Below are positions 25,525 to 33,522 of a DNA stretch of 64,000 bases, one piece after another. The position numbers were made by a program, and so were the translations under genes. The DNA is taken from contig DLHX01000019.1 in assembly GCA_002483465.1 (NCBI GenBank), forward strand, positions 56,304 through 120,303, given 5' to 3'. The notes beneath the pieces were generated by a model. It saw only the letters and a list, made by a program, of their open reading frames with translations, made no database searches and was not told the origin of the DNA. This DNA is from Micavibrio sp. UBA7657. GTDB taxonomy: Bacteria > Pseudomonadota > Alphaproteobacteria > Micavibrionales > Micavibrionaceae. Each line of letters opens with the position of its first letter. Position 1 is the stretch's first letter.

Positions 25525-26070
25525 TTAATTCTGGTAGCGTTCAGGCTCGTTTACCGGGGCGCGAGTCAACTCCATATAGGCCTCATCCCACTCTTCGGCG
25601 TTGATCAGCTTGTCTTCATCGTCATCGAGCTTTTCATAGCCCGTGTTGATGAATTCATTGGCCGACAGGCCGTCCATATCGCCGTCAAAACGCATCAATT
25701 GCGATTGCTTGATAAAGGTTTCCTCAGTGTGATCGACTTTCTCAGGAATGCCGTCATCATTGAAGTCAACCTGCAGTGTGGTTTCCTTTTCCATCGGGAT
25801 AATGGTCATGAAACGCTTCTGTTTGAATTCGATATTGTCGATTGAGCCGTTCTTGTCGTTGTCAAAAACATCGAACAGATACTGGCCTACTTCTTTCATC
25901 GACAGGATGCCGTTTTTATCGGTGTCGAATACAATCAGGTTCACTTTGTTAACATCAGGAATTTCTTTTTGCTGGACATTGACCGTGGTGGTCACTGTCT
26001 CGGCCTGAGCTACAGCGCTGAAACCGATCAACGCTACGGCAGCCGCCGTCATTAGATACATAGTCTTCAT
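25525..26070 (-). CDS. Periplasmic EF-hand calcium-binding protein
   Basis: A 181-residue secreted protein. A signal peptide (MKTMYLMTAAAVALIGFSAV, ending AQA) is followed by EF-hand loops DTDKNGILSMKE, DNDKNGSIDNIE, DGDMDGLSANEF and DDDEDKLINAEE, spaced as two pairs, and DFNDDGIPE between them. It probably binds Ca2+ in the periplasm or outside. ATG 26070 is preferred: GGGAG lies 7 nt upstream, whereas ATG 26076 is only 1-2 nt from it. A near-perfect EcfG-type promoter precedes it. Confidence 0.88.
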   Translation of the reverse strand: MKTMYLMTAAAVALIGFSAVAQAETVTTTVNVQQKEIPDVNKVNLIVFDTDKNGILSMKEVGQYLFDVFDNDKNGSIDNIEFKQKRFMTIIPMEKETTLQVDFNDDGIPEKVDHTEETFIKQSQLMRFDGDMDGLSANEFINTGYEKLDDDEDKLINAEEWDEAYMELTRAPVNEPERYQN

Positions 26071-26107
26071 AATCATTCTCCCTTCGAGATGGTTGTTGTG
26101 CCGAGCT

Positions 26108-26132
26108 AACGTTATATACGTTTTTAGGTTCC
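26108..26132 (-). promoter_or_regulatory. EcfG-type promoter of the EF-hand gene
   Basis: Minus strand: GGAAC (26132-26128), 16-nt spacer, CGTT (26111-26108) then AG. The full consensus is matched. Confidence 0.75.
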
Positions 26133-26247
26133 AATTCCTTTGTTACATAACTGAAACAAAATATTTCAAAAGGCTTACACAAGGGACATATTAAGGTTAC
26201 CGGGGCTTCGTAAGCTTTTAAGAGAATAAAAAAAGGAGCACCAAATC

Positions 26248-26499
26248 ATGATGAACGTACCGGAAAGACTGACAAGCGTTACACACCCGCTTATTTCATC
26301 GATTTACCTGAAAAAGAATTACAGCGGCATGCATGATTCTGAAGATGTGCTCGTGATTGAAACGAATTTTTCGAACAGCGAGGCGGCAGAGGACTTTGAT
26401 TCTCAGCTGTCGGAGCTTTTGTTCGACCTCCACGATTTGCAGATCCAGGCCGAGGAAAAGATCGGTCATTTCGACCGCGTTGATATCAGGACCTGCTAA
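26248..26499 (+). CDS. Hypothetical protein, 83 aa
   Basis: A small acidic cytosolic protein with a helical second half (EDFDSQLSELLFDLHDLQIQ). The ATG follows AAAAAGGAG. Unlike its neighbours, I see no EcfG-type promoter upstream (GGGAC at 26183 lacks a correctly spaced CGTT). A terminator follows. No family recognised. Confidence 0.68.
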   Translation: MMNVPERLTSVTHPLISSIYLKKNYSGMHDSEDVLVIETNFSNSEAAEDFDSQLSELLFDLHDLQIQAEEKIGHFDRVDIRTC

Positions 26500-26530
26500 C
26501 TAGTTTTTCCCTCCCCCACCCAACCACCTC

Positions 26531-26570
26531 AGGCCGGTTACAGTCCTTCGGGACTGTCCGGCTTATTTTT
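26531..26570 (+). terminator. Intrinsic terminator with TTCG loop
   Basis: GCCGG...ACAGTCC-TTCG-GGACTGT-CCGGC followed by TTATTTTTT; UUCG tetraloop hairpin 32 nt after the 83-aa gene. Confidence 0.88.
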
Positions 26571-26572
26571 TG

Positions 26573-26597
26573 GGAACATTATCTTGAAAAAAGCGTT
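26573..26597 (+). promoter_or_regulatory. EcfG-type promoter of the PRC-barrel gene
   Basis: GGAAC 26573-26577, 16-nt spacer, CGTT 26594-26597 then TG. Its -35 box begins 2 nt after the preceding terminator. Confidence 0.75.
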
Positions 26598-26636
26598 TGT
26601 AACCCGAACAACCCTATCCAAATGAAGGAAAAAGTC

Positions 26637-27491
26637 ATGATTACGAAGAACAAGCTTTTGATTGCCGCGTCCGCTGTTGCGATGGCAGCAAGCGTGCCGG
26701 CATGGGCTGAAACCTCAGCCAATGCGAATGCAGAAGTTAAAGCCGACGCTCCCTCCCTCTCGCAGGATGCCAAGCGTGAGTGGAAAAATGTAAAAGAAGG
26801 TGCCTCCGAAGCCGCGGATAAAACATCCAAAGCTGTAGAAGAGGCTTATGAAGATATCAAAGCTACGGTAATCGGCGAGGAAGAAACTTCGACCTCATCG
26901 AGCGTAACAATCGATTCGCGTAACACTGCGTCTGGCATGATCGGCCAACCGGTTCTTGATTCAAGCGGCAAAAAAATCGCCAGCGTGCAGGACATTATTC
27001 TTGACGCCGACGGCAATGCCCAGATGGTCGTCCTTGCTGACGGCGGATTTATGGGCATCGGCACCAAATTGGCTGCCTTTGATTATAATCTCGTATCCCA
27101 GCGCCAGAAGGACGGCGATGTGATCATGCCGATTACGCAGGACACGCTGAATAAAGTTGCGCCGTTCTCGTATGAACCGAAAGACGCCGAGAAAGATGCA
27201 AAAGTCCGCATCGTTCCTGCTAACGGAATCAGCGTTGCCCGCCTTCTCGAAGGCCAGGTGCTGAACCAGAAGAAGGAAAATGTCGCTGAAATCGACAACA
27301 TCTCCTTCAGCAATGGCGAAGCCAGCCAGATTATTATCGGCTTCGACAAGACGCTGGGCCTTGGCGGCGAGAAAGCAGCCATGAGCTTTGAAGGTTCGAG
27401 AATTGTTCGTGAGAAGAACGACCTCGACGTTCAGCTGACGGCAAGCCAGACAGCCAACTTCGAAAACTTCAAGAAGACGGCCACAAACTAA
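26637..27491 (+). CDS. Exported protein with two PRC-barrel-like domains
   Basis: A 284-residue protein. The signal peptide MITKNKLLIAASAVAMAASV ends PAWA; a charged helical linker (KREWKNVKEGASEAADKTSK) is followed by a PRC-barrel (MIGQPVLDSSGKKIASVQDI) and a second related barrel (LLEGQVLNQKKENVAEIDNI). PRC-barrels are small beta domains that mediate binding; periplasmic versions are common in alphaproteobacteria and often osmotic- or stress-induced. ATG 26637, 7 nt after AAGGA, is preferred to ATG 26622. Probably co-transcribed with the CsbD gene, since the hairpin between them (27503-27535) has no T-run. Confidence 0.85.
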   Translation: MITKNKLLIAASAVAMAASVPAWAETSANANAEVKADAPSLSQDAKREWKNVKEGASEAADKTSKAVEEAYEDIKATVIGEEETSTSSSVTIDSRNTASGMIGQPVLDSSGKKIASVQDIILDADGNAQMVVLADGGFMGIGTKLAAFDYNLVSQRQKDGDVIMPITQDTLNKVAPFSYEPKDAEKDAKVRIVPANGISVARLLEGQVLNQKKENVAEIDNISFSNGEASQIIIGFDKTLGLGGEKAAMSFEGSRIVREKNDLDVQLTASQTANFENFKKTATN

Positions 27492-27568
27492 GTTTACCCC
27501 CAGGCGGCCCGCCCCCCTTTCCGGGCTGGGCCGCCATTCTTAAACAACATGAAAAAAAGGAGAACACT

Positions 27569-27772
27569 ATGAACAAGGATATTTTTGAAGGTAAATGGAA
27601 ACAGGTTAAAGGCGATGTCCAAAAAAAATGGGGCCTTCTGACCAATGACACTCTTGATGAGATCAACGGCGACAGCGAGAAGCTGCTTGGTAAAATCCAG
27701 GAAAGCTATGGCGTTGCCCGTGAAGAAGCTGAAAAGCAACTGAACGAGTGGAATAAATCCCGGGCCGCCTAA
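27569..27772 (+). CDS. CsbD family stress protein
   Basis: A 67-residue CsbD-like protein: MNKDIFEGKWKQVKGDVQKK is the family opening, followed by WGLLTNDTLDEINGDSEKL. CsbD proteins are small, charged and induced by general stress sigma factors in several bacteria, of unknown molecular function. Strong Shine-Dalgarno AAAGGAGAA. No promoter of its own is evident, so it likely depends on the PRC-barrel gene promoter. Confidence 0.93.
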   Translation: MNKDIFEGKWKQVKGDVQKKWGLLTNDTLDEINGDSEKLLGKIQESYGVAREEAEKQLNEWNKSRAA

Positions 27773-27792
27773 TCAGCCTGCATATTCTTAGG

Positions 27793-27826
27793 AAGAGCGC
27801 GGATTCGTATATCCGCGCTCTTTTTT
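27793..27826 (+). terminator. Intrinsic terminator after CsbD gene
   Basis: AAGAGCGCGGAT-TCGTAT-ATCCGCGCTCTTTTTT; 12-bp stem, T-run. Confidence 0.92.
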
Positions 27827-27852
27827 ATGGCTATGAGTAAATTTTCCAAGCG

Positions 27853-27877
27853 GGAACTTCAGTGCCGGCCACACGTT
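27853..27877 (+). promoter_or_regulatory. EcfG-type promoter of the 65-aa/glycine-zipper operon
   Basis: GGAAC 27853-27857, 16-nt spacer, CGTT 27874-27877 then TG. The first gene starts 33 nt downstream. Confidence 0.75.
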
Positions 27878-27909
27878 TGTAAATCATACGAATGCAAAGG
27901 AGACCTATA

Positions 27910-28107
27910 ATGAAAAGCAGCCTTATGCGCGAAGTAGAGAATTTTGAAAACGTTGTTTTCGTGTGTTTTGCAAGCCCTGATGGGGCCGATCTTCCTCAGA
28001 TAAGTGACGATGACGGTGTTGTCATCGACCTGATGCAGGAGATGACCGGTAAACCGCTCCACGAAATCGAAGCCGAGTTTTATCACCAAACCGAAATGAC
28101 CCAATAA
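27910..28107 (+). CDS. Hypothetical protein, 65 aa
   Basis: Begins MKSSLMREVENFENVV at ATG 27910 after AAAGGAGA. A small acidic protein (DLPQISDDDGVVIDLMQEM) with no recognised family and no membrane segment. It is followed after 18 nt by the glycine-zipper lipoprotein gene, so the two form an operon. Confidence 0.68.
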   Translation: MKSSLMREVENFENVVFVCFASPDGADLPQISDDDGVVIDLMQEMTGKPLHEIEAEFYHQTEMTQ

Positions 28108-28125
28108 ATTAAAAGGAGAACCACC

Positions 28126-28362
28126 ATGTCTATCAGACACCCTATTTTGATCGCCGCTTTTCTTGCCGTATCGCTCGGCGTTACAGGTTGCGGTACGTCC
28201 AAAACTGAACGCGCCCTGAGCGGCGGTGCCATTGGCGCCGGTGCAGGCGCAGTCGGCGGCGCTTTGATCGGCGGCAGCCCATGGGCTGGCGCGGCGATCG
28301 GCGGCGCAGCCGGTGCGGCAACAGGCGCATTGACCGACGAGGACGACATCAATCTCGACTAA
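28126..28362 (+). CDS. Glycine-zipper lipoprotein, 78 aa
   Basis: A signal sequence (LIAAFLAVSLG) ends in a lipobox VTGC, so the mature protein is probably a lipoprotein beginning at Cys23. The body is a glycine zipper (GGAIGAGAGAVGGALIGG, then GAAIGGAAGAATGAL) and an acidic end. Such proteins insert in or associate with the outer membrane. ATG follows AAAGGAGAA. It ends at a long terminator. Confidence 0.88.
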   Translation: MSIRHPILIAAFLAVSLGVTGCGTSKTERALSGGAIGAGAGAVGGALIGGSPWAGAAIGGAAGAATGALTDEDDINLD

Positions 28363-28376
28363 GGTTTACGAATAGA

Positions 28377-28419
28377 AAATCACGGAAGGTGAGCCAATCG
28401 CTCCTTCCGTGATTTTTTT
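28377..28419. terminator. Bidirectional intrinsic terminator
   Basis: AAAATCACGGAAGG...CCTTCCGTGATTTTTTT: 13-bp stem with an inner GAGC/GCTC pairing. It lies between the convergent lipoprotein and exoD genes; its last bases overlap the exoD stop codon. Confidence 0.9.
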
Positions 28420-29005
28420 ATTTCAGAAGAATGATCAAGAAGGGCAACGCCACCGCTGCGATAAAGCAGAACGCAAAACCGGAAAGCGTCAGCAAGCCAT
28501 CACGCAGGCATATCCCTGCAGCGAACAACAAAACAGGTAAAGAGAAAAGCGCGGGCACAAACGGTACAAAGCCGATCATCGCCATCATCACAGCCAGCGC
28601 CATGCACAAAACTGCGATCACGCGCTGCGAAACATCTTTTGTCAGGAATTCATAACGCGGGGTAGCAAACTCATCAACGGCCTCGGCATAGGGTTTGGAT
28701 TTTTCAATGGCATGGGAAAGCTTTTTACGGCTGATGGAAACCTTGCCCAGTAAGGATGGCACCCATGGCTTCTTAAGGCCGATCACAATTTGTCCCGCCA
28801 CCAGGCAGATGACGACCGCGCATACCGCCGGCACACCGGGAATGGCGCCCGTCGGTAATACGGTAATCAGGGCGGGAGCCAGCAAAAGCGCGCCAAAGCC
28901 CCTTTTTTCAAGGGCTTCAACAATATCGGCCAGGGATACTTCCTTCTGGCCCTCTATGCTTTCATCCAGATTATCCAGCAATTTGGTAAGCTTGGTACTT
29001 CGCAT
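28418..29005 (-). CDS. exoD: ExoD family membrane protein
   Basis: A 195-residue integral membrane protein of the ExoD family, first linked to exopolysaccharide production and alkaline tolerance in Sinorhizobium. Typical are VSLADIVEALEKRGFGALLL, APALITVLPTGAIPGVPAVC and three to four C-terminal hydrophobic helices. It has an EcfG-type promoter on the minus strand and thus belongs to the same regulatory cluster. Molecular activity is unknown. Confidence 0.88.
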   Translation of the reverse strand: MRSTKLTKLLDNLDESIEGQKEVSLADIVEALEKRGFGALLLAPALITVLPTGAIPGVPAVCAVVICLVAGQIVIGLKKPWVPSLLGKVSISRKKLSHAIEKSKPYAEAVDEFATPRYEFLTKDVSQRVIAVLCMALAVMMAMIGFVPFVPALFSLPVLLFAAGICLRDGLLTLSGFAFCFIAAVALPFLIILLK

Positions 29006-29025
29006 AATATACCTCTTCCCTCACC

Positions 29026-29051
29026 AACGGTACCAAAGCCTTAAAAGTTTC
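29026..29051 (-). promoter_or_regulatory. EcfG-type promoter of exoD
   Basis: Minus strand: GAAAC (29051-29047, one mismatch to GGAAC), 17-nt spacer, CGTT (29029-29026) then GG. Confidence 0.55.
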
Positions 29052-29136
29052 ATGAAATCAGGGGGTCGCGGGTCTTTCGCCCGGCAAAACTTCATAGTAA
29101 GGTAGCCAGACAAAAAACACGGTGGCATAATTAATT

Positions 29137-30054
29137 ATGGCTAAAAGCGACAGCAAATCCCTGTTTACCCTGCGTTCATCTCATCCGTTCTCGCTAGCCT
29201 CCATCGCCGGAGCCGCGTTCGGATTCGCACTTATTATTGTCGCCATTCTGGTCGGTACATCCAATTTCATGGCCTTCCTCAGCATCGAAGGTTTCATGAT
29301 CGTCATCGGCGGCACGCTGGCCGTCGCGTTCATGAGCTACCAAGCCAGCGACGTGATAGAAGCGTTGCGCGGCGTCGGCCTGATGTTCAAAAAAGCGAAC
29401 GTCACGCATGAAAATTTGTACCGCGACCTGATCAACATCATCGCGTGGGCGCGCATCATGAAGGACAAAGGATTGCGCGGTCTCGAGAACCAGGTCGACG
29501 ACGAAGGCATCAACGACCCGTTCGTGCGCTACGGCCTTGATATGGTCGTCAGTAATTACACCGGCGAGGAAGTGCGCGGCATGATGGAAACCGCCGCCGA
29601 AGCGTTCTACGAGCGCGACACAATTCCGGCGAACATCCTCCTCGCGATGGCCAGCCACGCACCCGCTTTCGGCATGGTTGGAACATTGATCGGGATGGTC
29701 ATCATGCTCGGCAATTTCTCGGGCGATATGTCCGGCATTGGCCACGGCCTCGCCGTCGCTCTTCTCGCGACATTATATGGTGTCGTAACTGCGCGGATGC
29801 TTTATCTGCCCGCGGCCACGAAAATCATGCAGAAGCAAGATAATCTACGTTTCCGCAACCACCTGATCACCGAAGGTATGGCGATGCTGGTGGCGAATAA
29901 ATCACCGCGTTACATTCAGGACAAGCTGAACAGCTTCCTGAAGCCCGGCCTGCACAGCCGCGTGACACTGCCTGAGCCGACCCCGACAACACCACCGCCA
30001 GCAGGTGCGACCGCAACTGCGGCTTCCGGCCTGAGCGCGACAAAGAATGTATAA
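29137..30054 (+). CDS. motA: MotA/PomA-type stator protein
   Basis: A 305-residue proton/sodium channel stator subunit. Two N-terminal membrane helices (GAAFGFALIIVAILVG; MIVIGGTLAVAFMSYQ), a cytosolic loop, then the paired helices with the family motif HAPAFGMVGTLIGMVIML and LAVALLATLYGVVTARM. The C-terminus has a Pro/Thr/Ala tail (PTPTTPPPAGATATAAS). It overlaps motB by 8 nt. No flagellar structural genes are in the window, so it may serve a flagellum encoded elsewhere or another PG-anchored motor. Confidence 0.88.
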   Translation: MAKSDSKSLFTLRSSHPFSLASIAGAAFGFALIIVAILVGTSNFMAFLSIEGFMIVIGGTLAVAFMSYQASDVIEALRGVGLMFKKANVTHENLYRDLINIIAWARIMKDKGLRGLENQVDDEGINDPFVRYGLDMVVSNYTGEEVRGMMETAAEAFYERDTIPANILLAMASHAPAFGMVGTLIGMVIMLGNFSGDMSGIGHGLAVALLATLYGVVTARMLYLPAATKIMQKQDNLRFRNHLITEGMAMLVANKSPRYIQDKLNSFLKPGLHSRVTLPEPTPTTPPPAGATATAASGLSATKNV

Positions 30055-30769
30055 GAGACAGGGCAGGCGGCGCGGACCCCGTACAGACGACTGGCTCATG
30101 ACCTATGCGGACATGATCACGCTCCTGCTCTGCTTCTTCGCCATTTTTCTTTCAGTATCCGTTCCCAAAGACGAACAAATGGAACAAGCCCGCGAAAAGG
30201 TGCGTGAACGCTTCGCGGCGCAGAATGTAATCGATCAATTTGTGCTTGATCCCATTTCACCGGTTGGAGCGAATAGCAGCGAGAAAGAGATTTACGACCG
30301 CCTGCCCTCGATTGTCGACATGTATGAAAAAGGCGAAGGCGTTCATATCGAGCAGGAAGGCGACCGCATCACCACGATTGAAATGGACAGCAGTGCCTTC
30401 TTCGCCAGCGGATCGTCGATATTGAGCGATGAAGGCCAGAAAATCCTCGGTGAACTCCAGGCGAAATTGACCGGCAAGGACTACATCAATTATTCAATCA
30501 CGGTCGAAGGGCACACAGACGATAACCCGATCCACACCGCGCAGTTTCCCTCCAACTGGGAGCTTTCCACGTCGCGGGCAGCCTCTGTTGTACGGTTTTT
30601 TCTTGAACACGGAATAGATCCCGAGCGCCTGCGCGCCGCCGGTTACGCCGATGTCTTTCCGAAAGTTCCTAACCGGGATTCAAACGGCAATGCCATACCC
30701 GCGAACCAGTCGCAGAATCGCCGCGTCGTCATCAAGCTCGAAAAAATAGAAAAAAACAAAAAGAAATAG
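30047..30769 (+). CDS. motB: MotB/OmpA-domain stator protein
   Basis: A 240-residue partner of MotA. One membrane helix carries the ion-binding Asp in WLMTYADMITLLLCFFAIFL. The C-terminal OmpA-like peptidoglycan-binding domain has VEGHTDDNPI and SRAASVVRFFLEHGIDPERL. The only ATG before the helix is at 30047, giving the N-terminus MYKRQGRRRG. The DNA under it, 30048-30061, equals the last 14 bases of the Nextera transposon end, so these first residues and the overlap with motA may be a sequencing artefact. It converges with cysA with a 1-nt gap and no visible terminator. Confidence 0.86.
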   Translation: MYKRQGRRRGPRTDDWLMTYADMITLLLCFFAIFLSVSVPKDEQMEQAREKVRERFAAQNVIDQFVLDPISPVGANSSEKEIYDRLPSIVDMYEKGEGVHIEQEGDRITTIEMDSSAFFASGSSILSDEGQKILGELQAKLTGKDYINYSITVEGHTDDNPIHTAQFPSNWELSTSRAASVVRFFLEHGIDPERLRAAGYADVFPKVPNRDSNGNAIPANQSQNRRVVIKLEKIEKNKKK

Positions 30770-30770
30770 T

Positions 30771-31814
30771 CTAGTTGAACAGGCGCATGTCCCGCGCCTT
30801 CAGATAAACCGTCTGGCGTTTTTCCAAACCAAGCTCCATGAATCGTTCTTTCGTCACAGCAGCCTGCAACAGTTTGCCCTGTTCATTCTCCAACTCGATT
30901 GAAACCATTGGTCCCGCCGGGTTGATATGAATGATGCGGGCGGGGATTGCATTCTTATCCTGCGGCTGCGGCGATATCTCCATATCATGCGGACGCGCAA
31001 AAAGCCGGACGCGCTCGGTGCCTACGGGCAATTTCTCACCGTTCTTTAACAAGCGGCACTCTCCGTCCTCCCCCACAAAACCATCAAACGCATTGTAGTT
31101 GCCGAGAAAGTCATAAACGAACGCGTTGGCTGGATTGTGATAGACATCTTCGGGGCTGCCGACCTGTTCGATCTTGCCGCTGTTCATGACGACGACGCGG
31201 TCGGCCAATTCAAGCGCTTCTTCCTGATCGTGCGTGACGAAAATGGTGGTGATGTTCAGCTCGTCATGGATTTTGCGCAGCCAGCGGCGCAATTCCTTGC
31301 GCACCTTCGCATCCAGTGCGCCGAAAGGTTCATCGAGCAAGAGAACTTTGGGGTCGACGGCAAGAGTCCGCGCAAGTGCGACCCGCTGGCGCTGACCGCC
31401 GGAAAGCTGCGCGGGATAACGATTATGCAGGCCTGACAAATGAATCAGGTCAATAAGTTTCATAACTTTTTTACGGATTTCGCCTTCGCTTGGGCGGCTT
31501 TCCTTGGGCCTGACCCGTAAGCCGAACGCGATGTTTTCGAAAACCGTCATGTGGCGGAACAGCGCATAGTGCTGGAACACGAAGCCGACGCGGCGTTCCT
31601 TGACCGGTGTATGGCTCGCCTCTTCACGGTCGATATAGATTTCCCCAAGATCGGCGAATTCGAGCCCCGCGATAATGCGGAGTAACGTGGTTTTACCCGA
31701 GCCGGACGGTCCCAGCAGGGCCACCAGTTCGCCAGTCCCGACATTCAAGCTGACGCCGTCGAGCGCCATGAAATCACGGAAGATTTTGTAAATATTATCA
31801 GCGCGTATTCCCAT
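30771..31814 (-). CDS. cysA: Sulfate/thiosulfate ABC transporter ATPase
   Basis: A 347-residue importer ATPase. Walker A LLGPSGSGKTTLLR, Q-loop FVFQHYALF, signature LSGGQRQRVALARTL, Walker B VLLLDEPFGALD, H-loop FVTHDQEEAL, then a C-terminal TOBE-type regulatory domain. Start ATG 31814 is chosen because it follows GGAGAAAG and overlaps the cysW stop as TAATG; a longer frame to 31844 is not needed. It is the last gene of sbp-cysT-cysW-cysA. Confidence 0.93.
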   Translation of the reverse strand: MGIRADNIYKIFRDFMALDGVSLNVGTGELVALLGPSGSGKTTLLRIIAGLEFADLGEIYIDREEASHTPVKERRVGFVFQHYALFRHMTVFENIAFGLRVRPKESRPSEGEIRKKVMKLIDLIHLSGLHNRYPAQLSGGQRQRVALARTLAVDPKVLLLDEPFGALDAKVRKELRRWLRKIHDELNITTIFVTHDQEEALELADRVVVMNSGKIEQVGSPEDVYHNPANAFVYDFLGNYNAFDGFVGEDGECRLLKNGEKLPVGTERVRLFARPHDMEISPQPQDKNAIPARIIHINPAGPMVSIELENEQGKLLQAAVTKERFMELGLEKRQTVYLKARDMRLFN

Positions 31815-32659
31815 TATTCTTTCTCCACCCTGGGTTCCAGCCATTCTTTAATCAGTAATGTCACGAGAGCGAGAACGGTCAGCAGCGAGGCCACCGCGAA
31901 AGCCGCGACGAAATTATACTCATTATAAAGAATTTCGACATGCAGGGGGATGGTATTCGTCACGCCCCTGATATGGCCGGACACAACCGAAACCGCACCG
32001 AATTCGCCCATGGCGCGGGCATTGCAAAGCAGAACACCGTAGAGCAGGCCCCATTTGACGTTTGGCAATGTCACGCGCCAGAACGTCTGCCAGCCTGTGG
32101 CACCGAGCAATATCGCTGCTTCCTCTTCCTCGATCCCCTGCTCCTGCATCAACGGAATCATTTCGCGCGCGACGAACGGGAACGTAACGAAAATGGTAGC
32201 AATCACGATTCCCGGCACGGCAAACAGGATCTGGATGTTGTGGGAATCAAGCCATTGACCAAGCGCGGCCTGCGAGCCGAAGAGCAGCACGTAAATAAGA
32301 CCGGAAATCACCGGGGAAACTGAAAAAGGCAGGTCGATAAAAGTAATAAGCAGGTGCTTGCCGCGGAAATCATGCTTGGCGATGGCCCAGCTCGCCGCCA
32401 GACCGAAAACAAGATTGAGCGGAACGGCGATAGAAGCGGTTAATAGAGTGAGTTTAATCGCTGCCTGCGCGTCAGGTTCGGTGATCGCGTCAATATAAGC
32501 GCCCATGCCCTGACGCAACGCTTCGATGAATACGACGATCAGCGGCAGAAAGATCATCACGCCGATATAAAACAGCGCCGTGCCGATTAGCGTAAGCCGA
32601 ACCGAACGTGATTCCGCCAACGGGTGGTTGGTGCGTATATTAAGAGCGTAATCAGTCAT
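31814..32659 (-). CDS. cysW: Sulfate ABC transporter permease CysW
   Basis: A 281-residue inner-membrane permease with about six helices. The EAA loop that contacts CysA is EEEEAAILLGATGWQTFWRV. AMGEFGAVSVVSGHIRG is the conserved CysW segment. ATG 32659 overlaps the cysT stop by 4 nt and is preferred to an in-frame start at 32695 inside cysT. Pairs with CysT to form the channel. Confidence 0.93.
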   Translation of the reverse strand: MTDYALNIRTNHPLAESRSVRLTLIGTALFYIGVMIFLPLIVVFIEALRQGMGAYIDAITEPDAQAAIKLTLLTASIAVPLNLVFGLAASWAIAKHDFRGKHLLITFIDLPFSVSPVISGLIYVLLFGSQAALGQWLDSHNIQILFAVPGIVIATIFVTFPFVAREMIPLMQEQGIEEEEAAILLGATGWQTFWRVTLPNVKWGLLYGVLLCNARAMGEFGAVSVVSGHIRGVTNTIPLHVEILYNEYNFVAAFAVASLLTVLALVTLLIKEWLEPRVEKE

Positions 32660-33510
32660 GAGCGCATCCCGCCGCCACGTCTTATGTGGCTCCATTTCAT
32701 AAGGAGGTTGATGACCAGAAGCATGATGAAGGACGCGATCAGCATTACAAGCGCAATCGCCGTCGCCCCTGCATAATCATATTGCTCGAGCTTGATAACG
32801 ATGATGAGCGGAACAATCTCGGATTTGTACGGCATGTTGCCTGCGATAAAGATGACCGAGCCGTATTCGCCGAGCGCGCGGGCAAAAGCCATTGCGAACC
32901 CTGCCATTAATGCAGGCAAAACCTGCGGCAGGATGATACGTGTAAAAACCTGCAGGCGTGTCGCGCCAAGGCAGGCCGCAGCCTCCTCCATTTCGGGATC
33001 AAGATCGCGCAGAACAGGCTCGACAGTACGCACAACAAATGGCAAGCCGATAAAAACAAGTGCAATCGCAATACCGGCAGGGGTGAACGCAATATGAATA
33101 CCAAACTTTGCAAAAACCTGCCCGATCCAGCCGTTCTGCGCGTAAATAGCCGTTAGTGCAATACCCGCCACGGCGGTCGGCAAGGCGAAAGGCAGGTCGA
33201 CCATGGCATCGATTGCTTTTCTCCAGGGAAAATCATAGCGCACCAACACCCATGCGACGAGTAGACCGAACACGGCATTGATGAGGGCGGCAATAAATGA
33301 AATGCCGAAGCTGATTTCAAAAGCGGCGACAACACGCGGGTCGGTGATGGTCGCCACGAATTCCTCCCAGCTCAGCTCAAGCGTTTTGATCACAAGACCC
33401 GCCAGCGGGATCATGACAATCAACGCAAGATAAAGCAGCGTGAATCCCATCGTAATTCCGAAGCCCGGAATTACGCCTGGTTTTTTCAGCGATAATGCGA
33501 GGGTGGCCAC
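32656..33510 (-). CDS. cysT: Sulfate ABC transporter permease CysT
   Basis: A 284-residue permease, about six helices. The EAA loop is EMEEAAACLGATRLQVFTRI, and ALGEYGSVIFIAGNMP is the CysT form of the conserved segment. The first membrane helix is FTLLYLALIVMIPLAGLVI. It lies 12 nt downstream of sbp and overlaps cysW by 4 nt. Confidence 0.93.
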   Translation of the reverse strand: MATLALSLKKPGVIPGFGITMGFTLLYLALIVMIPLAGLVIKTLELSWEEFVATITDPRVVAAFEISFGISFIAALINAVFGLLVAWVLVRYDFPWRKAIDAMVDLPFALPTAVAGIALTAIYAQNGWIGQVFAKFGIHIAFTPAGIAIALVFIGLPFVVRTVEPVLRDLDPEMEEAAACLGATRLQVFTRIILPQVLPALMAGFAMAFARALGEYGSVIFIAGNMPYKSEIVPLIIVIKLEQYDYAGATAIALVMLIASFIMLLVINLLMKWSHIRRGGGMRS

Positions 33511-33522
33511 TATTATATCCGC

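Noticed and set aside
26183..26220. GGGAC upstream of the 83-aa gene as an EcfG-type promoter
   Set aside because: The nearest CGT is about 21 nt away and reads CGTAAG, outside the allowed spacing.
27503..27535. GGCGGCCC/GGGCCGCC hairpin after the PRC-barrel gene as a terminator
   Set aside because: Stem is good but no T-run follows; the CsbD gene downstream lacks its own promoter, so read-through is more likely.
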